NCBI GenBank assembly: GCA_021295655.1
Contig: JAGWBX010000029.1
Coordinates: 61,657-102,915 of the forward strand
Direction of reading: 5' to 3'
Source of the DNA: Candidatus Latescibacterota bacterium
GTDB taxonomy: Bacteria > Latescibacterota > UBA2968 > GCA-2709665
DNA length: 41,259 nt
Translations under genes and position numbers: made by a program
Notes under the pieces: model-generated
Databases searched by the model: none
The model's input: the letters and a program-made list of their open reading frames with translations, nothing else
Told to the model about the DNA's origin: nothing
Shown here: one piece after another, positions 1-7,344 of the stretch
Numbering within the stretch: position 1 is the stretch's first letter
Layout: each line of letters starts with the position of its first letter

Positions 1-157
1 GGCGGGAGATTGGTGAGAATTATCGGGGACACGACACGAGCGAACCAGGCAGCATCGAGCGTCGTTCAGGTCGATTTGCAGATCAGCCGCATCGATCGGG
101 GAACGGGCTGTCGGGACACCGCGACGTCCAGTAAGAATGTCAGAACGAGGATTGCAC

Positions 158-901
158 ATGGGCGATGCGCCGCCAGACGGTATCAGATATTTCGCCGAAA
201 TCGCGGCATCGTACGACCGGGTGCAGCCGGTACTCAGCCCTCCGTACGCGGCGGCCCTGGAGATGATCGTCGAGCTGACGCCTTTCGATCCGGAAGACCC
301 GTTCGAGTTTGTGGATCTCGGATGCGGTACGGCGGAGCCGACCACGCGGGTGCTGGAACGCTTTCGACGGGCAACCGGCACGTGCATAGACAGCGAACCT
401 GAGATGCTCCGGATCGCGAAACGGAAACTGACGCCTTATTCCGGAAGCGTCGAGGTAAAGGAAGCGGACATCACCCGCTGCACACTCCCGACATGCGATC
501 TGGTCTTTACGGCAAAGACCGTCCACCATGTACATCCCGGGAACCTGCCTTCGCTTTTTGCGCGGATCGCGGGCGCGCTTCGGCCGGGCGGCTGCTTCAT
601 CCTGTTCGACACAATGTCGGTCGGCCCTGGTTGGTCGGCGGCGGTGCGGCAGCAATCGACACGATACCGCGAATGTCACATCCAGCGCGCGATTGAATCA
701 GGGATCGTGACACGGGAGGAAATCGACGCCAGGCGGGAGTACAAACGGAAGATGAGGGCGGCGGGGAAAGACGTTGAGTACGAACACCGCGCGGAAGACC
801 TCATCCGCGCGATGAAGGGGGCGGGATTCGAGGAGGCCGCGGTGGTCTGGCGTCTATTCGCCGACACGATCCTGCTGGCGTTCGTGCCTGGAAAATACTG
901 A
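158..901 (+). CDS. class I SAM-dependent methyltransferase
   Basis: A cytoplasmic protein of 247 residues with a Rossmann-type methyltransferase fold. SAM-binding motif I is FVDLGCGTAEPT at about residues 48-59. The acidic end of strand beta-2 follows (GTCIDSEPEM), then motif II/III-like ITRCTLPTCDLVFTAKTVHHV and the post-III ALRPGG loop at about residues 145-150. This matches Methyltransf_25/11-type enzymes; the substrate cannot be told. An in-frame ATG lies at 137, but ATG 158 has GAGG seven bases upstream and fits better. The C-terminal third is charged, as in substrate-binding caps. The gene stands alone, and repeat-like DNA lies downstream. The class is secure, the reaction unknown. Confidence 0.85.
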   Translation: MGDAPPDGIRYFAEIAASYDRVQPVLSPPYAAALEMIVELTPFDPEDPFEFVDLGCGTAEPTTRVLERFRRATGTCIDSEPEMLRIAKRKLTPYSGSVEVKEADITRCTLPTCDLVFTAKTVHHVHPGNLPSLFARIAGALRPGGCFILFDTMSVGPGWSAAVRQQSTRYRECHIQRAIESGIVTREEIDARREYKRKMRAAGKDVEYEHRAEDLIRAMKGAGFEEAAVVWRLFADTILLAFVPGKY

Positions 902-934
902 CGCGAATGCGCGCGCACAATCAATGGTTTAATC

Positions 935-992
935 ACTCCCCCCTTGAGGGGGAGTCGCAGAAGCCAAGCCGATCCCTGAGCTTGTCGAAGGG
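935..992. repeat. palindrome plus CCCTGAGCTTGTCGAAGGG element
   Basis: The 273-bp gap after the methyltransferase holds two repeat-like elements. The first is an 8-bp perfect inverted repeat with a 5-base loop (ACTCCCCC/GGGGGAGT, 935-955). The second is a 19-mer at 974-992 (CCCTGAGCTTGTCGAAGGG) whose core I know as an overrepresented intergenic word in many unrelated bacterial genomes. The following G-rich tract to about 1020 looks like part of the same dispersed repeat. No credible gene was seen in the gap. Confidence 0.5.
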
Positions 993-1174
993 CCGGCGAG
1001 GGCTGATGCGGTGGGGGGATTCCAACGCCATTCGTTAGCTTGTAGCATGAAAAAACACGAACGCATTTTCCATGAACTTCTAACAGAAAGACTCTTAATG
1101 CGCTGGCCGCATTCCAGGATCGCTGAATCTATCAAGTGCAGTCCATCAGGCGCTATAGGACACGGTACCCTTAA

Positions 1175-1399
1175 TCAACTGCCGGTTTCCTCCCGCAACT
1201 CCTCAGGAGAATAATTAAAGATAGGTACGTGTTGTTGTCCAAGTAGTTCCATGAAGTCGCGTTTGGAGCGACCAGCGGTTCTGGCTGCCTGTCCGAGTGA
1301 AACTTTAACAGTTTCGTAGAGCTTGATAGCAAGGAGCATCTTCGCTTCTTCTCGGGAGAGTCCGAGGGGAAGCTCGACTGTCAGCTCGGTTACAACCAT
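1175..1399 (-). CDS. UPF0175 family protein (orphan antitoxin-like)
   Basis: A protein of 74 residues. The core SLGQAARTAGRSKRDFMELLGQQHVPIFNY is typical of UPF0175, with a short helix-turn-helix-like segment and a conserved C-terminal IFNYSPEEL tail (about residues 57-65). Family members are usually the DNA-binding partner of a PIN-domain (DUF3368) toxin encoded directly downstream. Here the 170 bases downstream on the same strand contain no PIN-domain reading frame, only short broken frames and repeat DNA, so the gene looks orphaned. The ATG at 1399 has GGGGA upstream. The family call is strong; present function as an antitoxin is doubtful. Confidence 0.75.
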   Translation of the reverse strand: MVVTELTVELPLGLSREEAKMLLAIKLYETVKVSLGQAARTAGRSKRDFMELLGQQHVPIFNYSPEELREETGS

Positions 1400-1717
1400 A
1401 CTTTACGTCCCCGTGGATTAGTGAGCTTCAAGATTCCGTCGGTCATCTGGTTCAGTTGCGTATTCCGATGAAGATAGGAAAACCCATCCTGGAATCAAGA
1501 GTACGTTCGGATGCCGATTCGGGTGTTGAGCCTGACTATTGAGCTTTGCACTGAGCCTGTCCAGGTGTGTGGGAAAGGCATCGAACGGGTTGTGAAGTGC
1601 GGGTAATTCGACGTTTCCACAGGCTTGTTTTGACAGATCACTTCGGCGCGCTCAGTGCAAGCAGTGCGCGCAATGCAGGCAAGCTCGTTTTGAATGGCCC
1701 AGAGTACCTAATGACCG
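1400..1717. other. gene-free stretch
   Basis: About 320 bases between the UPF0175 gene and the end of the DUF4097 lipoprotein gene. I found no reading frame with recognisable protein character on either strand, and no clear promoter, terminator or repeat. Confidence 0.4.
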
Positions 1718-2653
1718 TCACTCAACCGCGTCGCGCGCCATGACTGAAATCGGTGCGTTTCTTGTCGCGAGTCTTGATTTCGGACCTTTGCCAATTCTCA
1801 GCTCCACGTGGTTGTTGCCGTGATCAACAACATATCTCCTGAGCTGTTCATCGATGATGCATCGCTCGTTGGTCGTCAAATCTACGTCGCCTGCGAATTT
1901 CTCGCCAACAACCAGAGAAATCGGATCATTCGACGTATCGGCAACGACCGGGCCGACGGCATTGTCTGTCAATTCTATCGAGATCTCGTCGTTGGAAGTT
2001 CGAGCCGTAACAGAGCTCTCTGCCGAATTGACGTCGATCGCTCCATTAGAGGTCCGGACAACGACGGGTCCTGTCACGCCCCTGATTCTGATGTCGTCAT
2101 TTGAAGATCTCGCCTTTACGGACCCCTGGTGGCTTACAATTACGATGGAATCATTGCTGGTTGTTGCTCTTAGATTACCACGGTGATTCGTTACCTCGAT
2201 TCGGTCATTGCTCGTCTTCAACCAGGCAGGTCCGGATAGACCCTTAATGCTGATTGGTGCATTGGAAGTTGATGCGAAGATGCCGTTAGCTTCCGGAACG
2301 TAGATCTCGAAGCTGGCAGATTCGGTACCTTTCCTGCCTCCTTCCGGCCACTTTGCCTCGATCCGGAGCGTATCTCCTTCGAGACGACGGGTAACGATGT
2401 GAGTAGACTTCAAGCGCGCTTTGGATTTGGTGTGTATCAGCGCTACGATTTTAACATCCGGGCGATCGGTCGCCTCGACGGCAATGCTGCCATTTTGCGT
2501 CTCAATCCTGATAGGTGTCCCTGGAATATGTGATATACTCTCAATTCGGGCCTCTTTGAAACCAAAAGTACCGGCTCTGAGGCGATTTACTCCCTCACAA
2601 CCAGTCAATGATAGCGTGGCCCAGCACACGATCAGGAATGTAAACCGAGTCAT
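1718..2653 (-). CDS. DUF4097-type beta-helical lipoprotein
   Basis: A protein of 311 residues with a lipoprotein signal: a hydrophobic stretch followed by LTGC with Cys19. It is probably anchored in the periplasm or outer membrane. From residue 129 it has a regular repeat whose TSN triplet starts at residues 129, 147, 165, 183 (SSN), 201, 219 and 240. Six triplets are exactly 18 residues apart and the last is 21 apart, and most continue as TSNDxIxI. This is the stacked-rung pattern of DUF4097 (putative adhesin/polymer-forming) proteins. The ATG at 2653 has GGAG seven bases upstream. It lies 108 bases downstream of the SPFH gene on the same strand and may be co-transcribed. Role unknown; scaffolding or adhesion is inference. 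Confidence 0.8.
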   Translation of the reverse strand: MTRFTFLIVCWATLSLTGCEGVNRLRAGTFGFKEARIESISHIPGTPIRIETQNGSIAVEATDRPDVKIVALIHTKSKARLKSTHIVTRRLEGDTLRIEAKWPEGGRKGTESASFEIYVPEANGIFASTSNAPISIKGLSGPAWLKTSNDRIEVTNHRGNLRATTSNDSIVIVSHQGSVKARSSNDDIRIRGVTGPVVVRTSNGAIDVNSAESSVTARTSNDEISIELTDNAVGPVVADTSNDPISLVVGEKFAGDVDLTTNERCIIDEQLRRYVVDHGNNHVELRIGKGPKSRLATRNAPISVMARDAVE

Positions 2654-2761
2654 GATATGCTCCTAACGGGAATCGTGCCGGTAAGCCCAACTACAAGTCT
2701 CAGCATACGGCTGGGAACGTACTGAAACCAGATTCGCGCGACAGGCGGCTACGTGTACGTG

Positions 2762-3625
2762 CTATTGCGGTCCGGCGCTGACCACGGGTTGCGTCGACTC
2801 GTGCGAGCAGAGGACAACCAGCAGGTTGCTGACCATATTCGCCCTCTGTTCTTCATTCAGTTTGATTACGTCGTCGTCCATCAGTCGCTTCAAAGCCATT
2901 TCCACCATCCCGACGGCCCCGTCGACGATTTTCGCCCGCGCCGAAATGACCGCTTCGGCCTGCTGGCGCTGTAACATGGCGTTGGCGATTTCCGGTGCAT
3001 AGGCGAGATGGTTGATCCTGGCCTCCTCGATCCGGACGCCCGCGTCCTGAACGCGGTTCTGGATCTCCTCGCCCAGGGATTCGGATACCTCGGTGATCGA
3101 GGACCTGAGGCTGATCTCTTCGCCTTCGGATTGATCGTACGGGTAGCTGGTTGCCAGATGCCGAATTGCCGATTCAGACTGGACCTTTACATACTGTTCA
3201 TAGTCGTCCACGTCGAACAGGGCCTGCGCGGCAACCTGTACTCTCCATACAATGACGGCGGAGATCTCGATGGGGTTGCCCCTGCTGTCGTTCACCTTCA
3301 GCCGTTCGCTGTCGAAGTTTCTGGCGCGCAGAGAGACCTTTGTTCGACTCTTGAACGGGTTGGTCCATCGAAACCCCTGTGTTGTTTCCGTGCCCTTGTA
3401 GTCGCCAAAAAGCAGCAGGACGACACACTGATTCGGTTCCGCCGCGAACAGGCCCGTCAGCAGGACGATCACGATCATGAGAAGGACGATCGACGAGATA
3501 ATGGGCACGGCCCCGCCGCCGGTAACACCGTAGATGAAACCGACCACGGACAGGGCCAGAAGCAGAAGCGATACAACCAGCATCAACCAGCCGTTGGACT
3601 GAGGGGTAATCTTTTCTTCCGTCAT
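2762..3625 (-). CDS. SPFH/prohibitin-domain membrane protein
   Basis: A protein of 287 residues. Two hydrophobic segments lie near the N-terminus (about 12-32 and 38-58). A Band-7/SPFH domain follows (about 60-245), recognised from [44 protein letters not shown] and a coiled-coil-prone stretch ending [26 protein letters not shown]. This is typical of stomatin/prohibitin-like scaffolds in the inner membrane. The frame is open upstream to 3904, but ATG 3625 has an excellent GGAGGT six bases away and the 93 upstream residues look like nothing coding. The DUF4097 lipoprotein gene follows downstream. The domain is secure; the membrane function is general. Confidence 0.88.
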   Translation of the reverse strand: MTEEKITPQSNGWLMLVVSLLLLALSVVGFIYGVTGGGAVPIISSIVLLMIVIVLLTGLFAAEPNQCVVLLLFGDYKGTETTQGFRWTNPFKSRTKVSLRARNFDSERLKVNDSRGNPIEISAVIVWRVQVAAQALFDVDDYEQYVKVQSESAIRHLATSYPYDQSEGEEISLRSSITEVSESLGEEIQNRVQDAGVRIEEARINHLAYAPEIANAMLQRQQAEAVISARAKIVDGAVGMVEMALKRLMDDDVIKLNEEQRANMVSNLLVVLCSHESTQPVVSAGPQ

Positions 3626-4444
3626 TCGAGACCTCCAATTTTGTGTGACGTGATTGACGCGAATCCACTGGATCGAAACGTTGCCTTTCGACGACGGACT
3701 CACGACCAGGAAGCCATTTGCCGCCGTCCACACAGTACGACGCGAAAGCAATCCCTTTTGTTTCGACGTCATCGTGGGAACGGACGGCAGTCCATTGTAG
3801 AGCGGCACCCCATTTGGCGGCTGCAAGAACAGGCGATTTGCAGGTAAAAATAACGTCAGCGATTGTAGTGCGAGCGGTTGGAATCGGAATCCGGAAAACG
3901 CCATGATTTACGCCTTTTCTCCTGTGGACAGGATCAAAGCGATCCCCGTTGTCACAATGGCCGCGCGTCCGGCAGGATTGAACGCACCGTTGCGGGGTCT
4001 TGCGTCGTACGCGCCCATTGGCTGTCGTACGGTCTTCTGATTGGCGCCTTTCCCTTTGTGTCTTTGTGGCTTCGTCTGAGTTGAATTGCTTGCGTAGAGT
4101 AAAATAGCATGGTTCTGCTCCCCCTTTCCTTCAGGAGAGGGGGCCGGGGGGAGAGGTCCCGCCGGTATCGCTGATAGACTTCGCCAGGCCATATCGATAT
4201 CCTGTAGACGCGGTGACATCGTCTCCCGTCTTACGTCTCACCGCTTCTGAGGGGGCCGGGCGGAGAGGTCCTGGGGGCGAGGGCATCTTGCCCTCGAAAC
4301 GCCGCCCCTGCAAAGACAAACATTGCCGGTTGCCATCCCCGGTTTGTGTCGCTAACTTCCGCAAGCTGTTTGGGGAGCGCTGAGTGCGCGCAACTGTCGG
4401 TCATCGGTGCGATCTGTTTGCATTGTCCAGGTATTCCTGTATAG
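3626..4444. repeat. gene-free region with short dispersed and tandem repeats
   Basis: About 820 bases between divergent genes with no convincing coding frame. It contains a 22-base direct repeat with one mismatch (4138-4159 and 4250-4271, core GGGGGCCGGG). Three heptamers lie in tandem on the minus strand at 4221-4241 (GTGAGAC, GTAAGAC, GGGAGAC). There is an 8-bp stem, 3-base loop hairpin at 4278-4296 (CGAGGGCA/TGCCCTCG), and an octamer pair at 4053-4069 (CTTTGTGT, CTTTGTGG). The same GTAAGAC heptamer array recurs at 35806-35826. Confidence 0.55.
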
Positions 4445-5305
4445 ATGGGGTCTGCTGAAATGTCACCCGATTCCAATCATGTGCTACGGGCTTCCGCGGC
4501 GCACTATCACTGGCAGGGCAGAGGTATGCTCTCCGTCAAGTCGTTCCGGAATGGGGCGGCACACTATCAGGTGGACGGCCACGACATTCAGGTGGATCAG
4601 CGATCGTACCTCGTGTTGAACCGTGATCAGGAATATACTATAGATATTGATTCCGCTTGTGCGGTAGACGCATTTTGCATCTTCTTTCGCGATGGGTTCG
4701 CTGAGGGACTCCTGCGCACCCGAAACGTGGATGCGCGCACGCTTGTTGATGACCCGAACGGTGTCCCGCCACATGTTGAATTCTACCAGGTGACCCGTCC
4801 TCATGACGATATCCTCACCCCTGCGTTAAACGGTTTTGAACGGGCGTATCCCCGGCGGCGGCAGGAATCGGGGTGGTTTGATGAGCAGATGCACATGATC
4901 ATGGAGAGACTGCTGCTGGTACAGGGTAGGGTGAATCGGGAAGTGAAGGCGGTGGCGGCGGTTCGGGCTTCAACTCGAACAGAACTCTACACGCGAATCC
5001 ACAGGGCTCGGGATTTCATCCGCTTCTCGTACGCGGAGTCCATTTCGTTAGACGACATGGCAGGCGTTGCGTGCCTGTCCGTTAACCACTTTCTGAGGAC
5101 ATTCAAGCAGATTCTGGGGCAAACGCCGCATCAATTCCTGGTATCGACTCGCCTGGCGCGAGCCGCGAGTCTCCTTACCGATACGGATCGCTCCGTCACC
5201 GAGATCGCCCTGTCCGTCGGATTCGAGAGTCACGGATCGTTCAGTTGGCTGTTTCGCCGGCGTTTCGGAGTTTCCCCGACGGGGTTTCGCAATACAAAAA
5301 AGTGA
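4445..5305 (+). CDS. AraC-family transcriptional regulator
   Basis: A protein of 286 residues. The N-terminal half is a cupin-like sensor (about 15-130; GAAHYQVDGHDIQVDQRSYLVLN). The C-terminal ~100 residues hold the two helix-turn-helix motifs of AraC/XylS proteins: SLDDMAGVACLSVNHFLRTFKQ and SVTEIALSVGFESHGSFSWLFRR, ending FGVSPTGFR. It should bind DNA and respond to a small ligand. The start is uncertain: ATG 4445 or ATG 4460 (MSPDS). A weak promoter-like pair (TTTGCA 4417, TATAGA 4440) would favour the second. The VOC-SRPBCC gene begins 73 bases downstream and is the obvious candidate target. Confidence 0.9.
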   Translation: MGSAEMSPDSNHVLRASAAHYHWQGRGMLSVKSFRNGAAHYQVDGHDIQVDQRSYLVLNRDQEYTIDIDSACAVDAFCIFFRDGFAEGLLRTRNVDARTLVDDPNGVPPHVEFYQVTRPHDDILTPALNGFERAYPRRRQESGWFDEQMHMIMERLLLVQGRVNREVKAVAAVRASTRTELYTRIHRARDFIRFSYAESISLDDMAGVACLSVNHFLRTFKQILGQTPHQFLVSTRLARAASLLTDTDRSVTEIALSVGFESHGSFSWLFRRRFGVSPTGFRNTKK

Positions 5306-5378
5306 TTTCAAAGAAGTGTTCGATGACGGATGTCCTTATATTTGGGTGAACATCCAACCCAATAAGGGAGGTTTCGCA

Positions 5379-6257
5379 ATGGCTCAGGACAACAGCTTGG
5401 GACTGTCGGCTATCGGACAGATTTCAGTAACCGTTCAGGACCTCGACCGGGCGGTGGAGTTCTATCGCGATCAACTGGGTATGCAGTTCCTCTTCCGCGT
5501 TCCGAGGATGGCCTTTTTCAATTGTTCGGGCGTGAGACTCCTGCTCGGTCTTTCGGAAGATGAATCGGCGGACGTGCACGCTTCGATACTTTATTATAAG
5601 GTGGAGGACCTCGAAGGCACGTGTGAAGCGTTGCGTTCACGCGGCGTCACTTTCGACAGTGGACCGCACAAGATTGCCGATATGCCAGACCATGAACTGT
5701 GGATGGCGTTCTTCAGGGACTCCGAGACGAACCTGATGGCGCTGATGGCCGAGAAACCGATAGAGAAGCAATGGACGCGGCACGACCGATGGAGCAGACG
5801 GATGGATGAACTCGAAGAACTGTCGTTTTCATTTCGCTGCATCGTCGACAGGCCCGTGGATGAGGTCTTCGAGGCCGTCGCGGACAGGACGGCGATCAGT
5901 ACCTACTTCACGGACGATGCCAGCGCCGGCCTGGAAGCCGGTCGAACGGTCATTTGGCGATTCGGCGATATCGAGGTGGACGTATTCGTGGACGAAGTGA
6001 TCCGTAACCGGAAAATCGCCTGCAACTGGCCCGCCTCCAACGACGTCGGTTACAGGACGCGCTTCAGTTTCGACTTCGAGGCTCTGAACGGTGGCACGAG
6101 GATTTCGGTGAGCGAATCCGGATGGCGGCCCGACCTGGAGGGGATAGACAGCGCTTTCGATCAGTGCTCGGGCTGGACGCACTTCTTCGCGAGCCTCAAG
6201 GCGCGTCTGGAATATGACGTGGACCTCAAGCGCTTCTACGACGATCACGGCGGCTGA
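5379..6257 (+). CDS. VOC (glyoxalase-like)-SRPBCC fusion protein
   Basis: A protein of 292 residues. The N-terminal VOC/glyoxalase-like domain (about 8-120) shows ISVTVQDLDRAVEFYRDQLGM, a central YYKVEDLEGTCEALRSRGV and the closing FFRDSETNLMALM. After a short linker, an SRPBCC/AHSA1-like domain (about 138-280) opens LSFSFRCIVDRPVDEVFEAV, contains VIWRFGDIEVDVFVDEV, and ends GWTHFFASLKARLE. VOC domains bind metal and small ligands; SRPBCC domains form a hydrophobic ligand pocket. Together this suggests a two-part small-molecule enzyme or binding protein with unknown substrate. ATG 5379 is chosen for its AAGGGAGG at optimal distance, over an open upstream frame from 5316. A short inverted repeat (TTGGGT/ACCCAA, 5342-5362) sits just ahead of it, and an AraC gene lies directly upstream. 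Confidence 0.85.
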   Translation: MAQDNSLGLSAIGQISVTVQDLDRAVEFYRDQLGMQFLFRVPRMAFFNCSGVRLLLGLSEDESADVHASILYYKVEDLEGTCEALRSRGVTFDSGPHKIADMPDHELWMAFFRDSETNLMALMAEKPIEKQWTRHDRWSRRMDELEELSFSFRCIVDRPVDEVFEAVADRTAISTYFTDDASAGLEAGRTVIWRFGDIEVDVFVDEVIRNRKIACNWPASNDVGYRTRFSFDFEALNGGTRISVSESGWRPDLEGIDSAFDQCSGWTHFFASLKARLEYDVDLKRFYDDHGG

Positions 6258-6316
6258 GCGGCCGGTGTCCCCGTGCCGATTTCCGCAGCTCGCGTGATTG
6301 ACTCTGGATTGCACCG

Positions 6317-6352
6317 CGCGCCGTTCCGGGTAAGCCCGGTGACGGCGCGTTT
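6317..6352 (+). terminator. hairpin terminator candidate after the VOC-SRPBCC gene
   Basis: Perfect outer stem CGCGCCGT/ACGGCGCG with an inner CCGGG/CCCGG stem, followed by only three T residues. It lies 60 bases past the stop codon. A second, stronger hairpin follows directly. Confidence 0.5.
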
Positions 6353-6381
6353 CGCGTTGTGGTCGCGGCGTACATGAAAAT

Positions 6382-6413
6382 CGGACCGGGGGATTCCCCG
6401 GTCCGTGGGTTTT
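6382..6413. terminator. strong, probably bidirectional terminator
   Basis: A perfect 10-bp stem CGGACCGGGG/CCCCGGTCCG with loop GATT. It is followed by TGGGTTTT on the plus strand and preceded by GAAAAT, which gives a T-run on the minus strand. It separates the plus-strand VOC-SRPBCC gene from the minus-strand membrane-protein gene at 6552-7007, ending transcription from both sides. Confidence 0.75.
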
Positions 6414-6551
6414 GACGACGTAGATATGTCGATCTATCAGGACGTAAGTAAAGTTGGCGACAATGTGACGGTTGGCGTCCGCGGTTTTTGACCTGGTGGC
6501 GGCCCCGTCGCCGTCTTCATCCCGCCCGGCCGCTGAATCCGCCCACAGGGC

Positions 6552-7007
6552 CTATGCACCGCGAAGACGGAGCCAGATCGCGCGGATGAGCATTGGAATG
6601 CCGACCAGGACCAGAAATGGAACGAGAGCGTAGATAACCACCATGTGGGGTCCGAGCAATCCGCCGACGAGGCTGAAAAGTACAGCTAGCGGCGTTGTGA
6701 TCGCCAACCCGACCAGAATCCAGACCCGCGGGGTACCGCTAACACCCTTTAACATGCGCTGCGCCAGTAATCCGATGAGGGCGCCGGCGATGAAGAAAAT
6801 GACGAGTCCGGACGCGATGCTCGGAAGCGCGATGAGCAACCCGAACGGGTCGGAGTGATGCATCGTACCGAAACGAATAACGGCCACCAGCACCTGAAGA
6901 ACGCACAACCCCAGGCCGAACCACACCGGCAGCTTCCAGTAGCCCCACGAGCGGCGGTTTGGCGCTTCCGGCTTACCTGCACCGGCGTTTCCGTCAGCTT
7001 GTTCCAT
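6552..7007 (-). CDS. small multi-pass membrane protein, unknown
   Basis: A protein of 151 residues. A short polar N-terminus carries several Gly, Ala and Asn residues. Four hydrophobic segments follow at about 25-45, 57-80, 95-115 and 120-142, and the protein ends in a basic tail (RAIWLRLRG), so it is an inner-membrane protein. I recognise no family. ATG 7007 is preferred over the in-frame ATG at 7025 because GGGGA sits seven bases upstream of it. The gene begins right after the remnant of a VanX-type dipeptidase gene on the same strand, and its end faces a strong bidirectional terminator. Confidence 0.6.
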   Translation of the reverse strand: MEQADGNAGAGKPEAPNRRSWGYWKLPVWFGLGLCVLQVLVAVIRFGTMHHSDPFGLLIALPSIASGLVIFFIAGALIGLLAQRMLKGVSGTPRVWILVGLAITTPLAVLFSLVGGLLGPHMVVIYALVPFLVLVGIPMLIRAIWLRLRGA

Positions 7008-7025
7008 GGCGAATTCCCCCTGCAT

Positions 7026-7225
7026 CTATTTTATCGGAAAGTCAAGATACGCATCTGGATAAGGTTCGTTTGCAAGCGTAATGTGCCACCATTCCTTGTC
7101 GTAATTCACAAAACCGTGTGCTTCCATAAACGTCTTCAGTCGCTGGCGGTTGCGTTTTGCGGTCCGGTGATCCGGGGGTCCGTGGTAGAGGCACGCGTAT
7201 CGAATTGGTCGAACGGGGTGCTCAG
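7026..7225 (-). pseudogene. C-terminal remnant of a VanX-type D-Ala-D-Ala dipeptidase, frameshifted
   Basis: Reading the minus strand, one frame gives TPFDQFDTRASTTDPRITG (from 7219) and then reaches a stop. A neighbouring frame continues as NRQRLKTFMEAHGF, VNYDKEWWHITL and NEPYPDAYLDFPIK up to the stop at 7026-7028. Together they match the C-terminal half of D-alanyl-D-alanine dipeptidases (peptidase M15D), including the zinc-site Asp of TPFDxF and the catalytic Glu and zinc-ligand His of EWWH. The first half of the enzyme, with its SxHxxGxAxD motif, is missing, and one frameshift lies near 7140-7160. This is a decayed gene, so no activity is expected. It was found by manual translation; confidence is high because of the EWWH and DFPI motifs. 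Confidence 0.75.
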
Positions 7226-7344
7226 ACCGGATTCTCCCGATAAGCGCGACTGCCCGCCTGTCAGCCGGATTTACGAGTCTGGCTCTCTATAGTGAACCTT
7301 TGCCCCCCGCGTCGCGCCTTGCAGGGTAGAGGAGAGGCAACCGC

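Noticed and set aside
1..157. Possible end of an upstream gene
   Set aside because: No frame ends here with recognisable protein character; the open frame from 10 is out of frame with the methyltransferase and looks like its shadow.
3626..3904. 93-residue N-terminal extension of the SPFH gene
   Set aside because: ATG 3625 has an ideal ribosome site and the fold begins there; the extension shows no domain or signal sequence.
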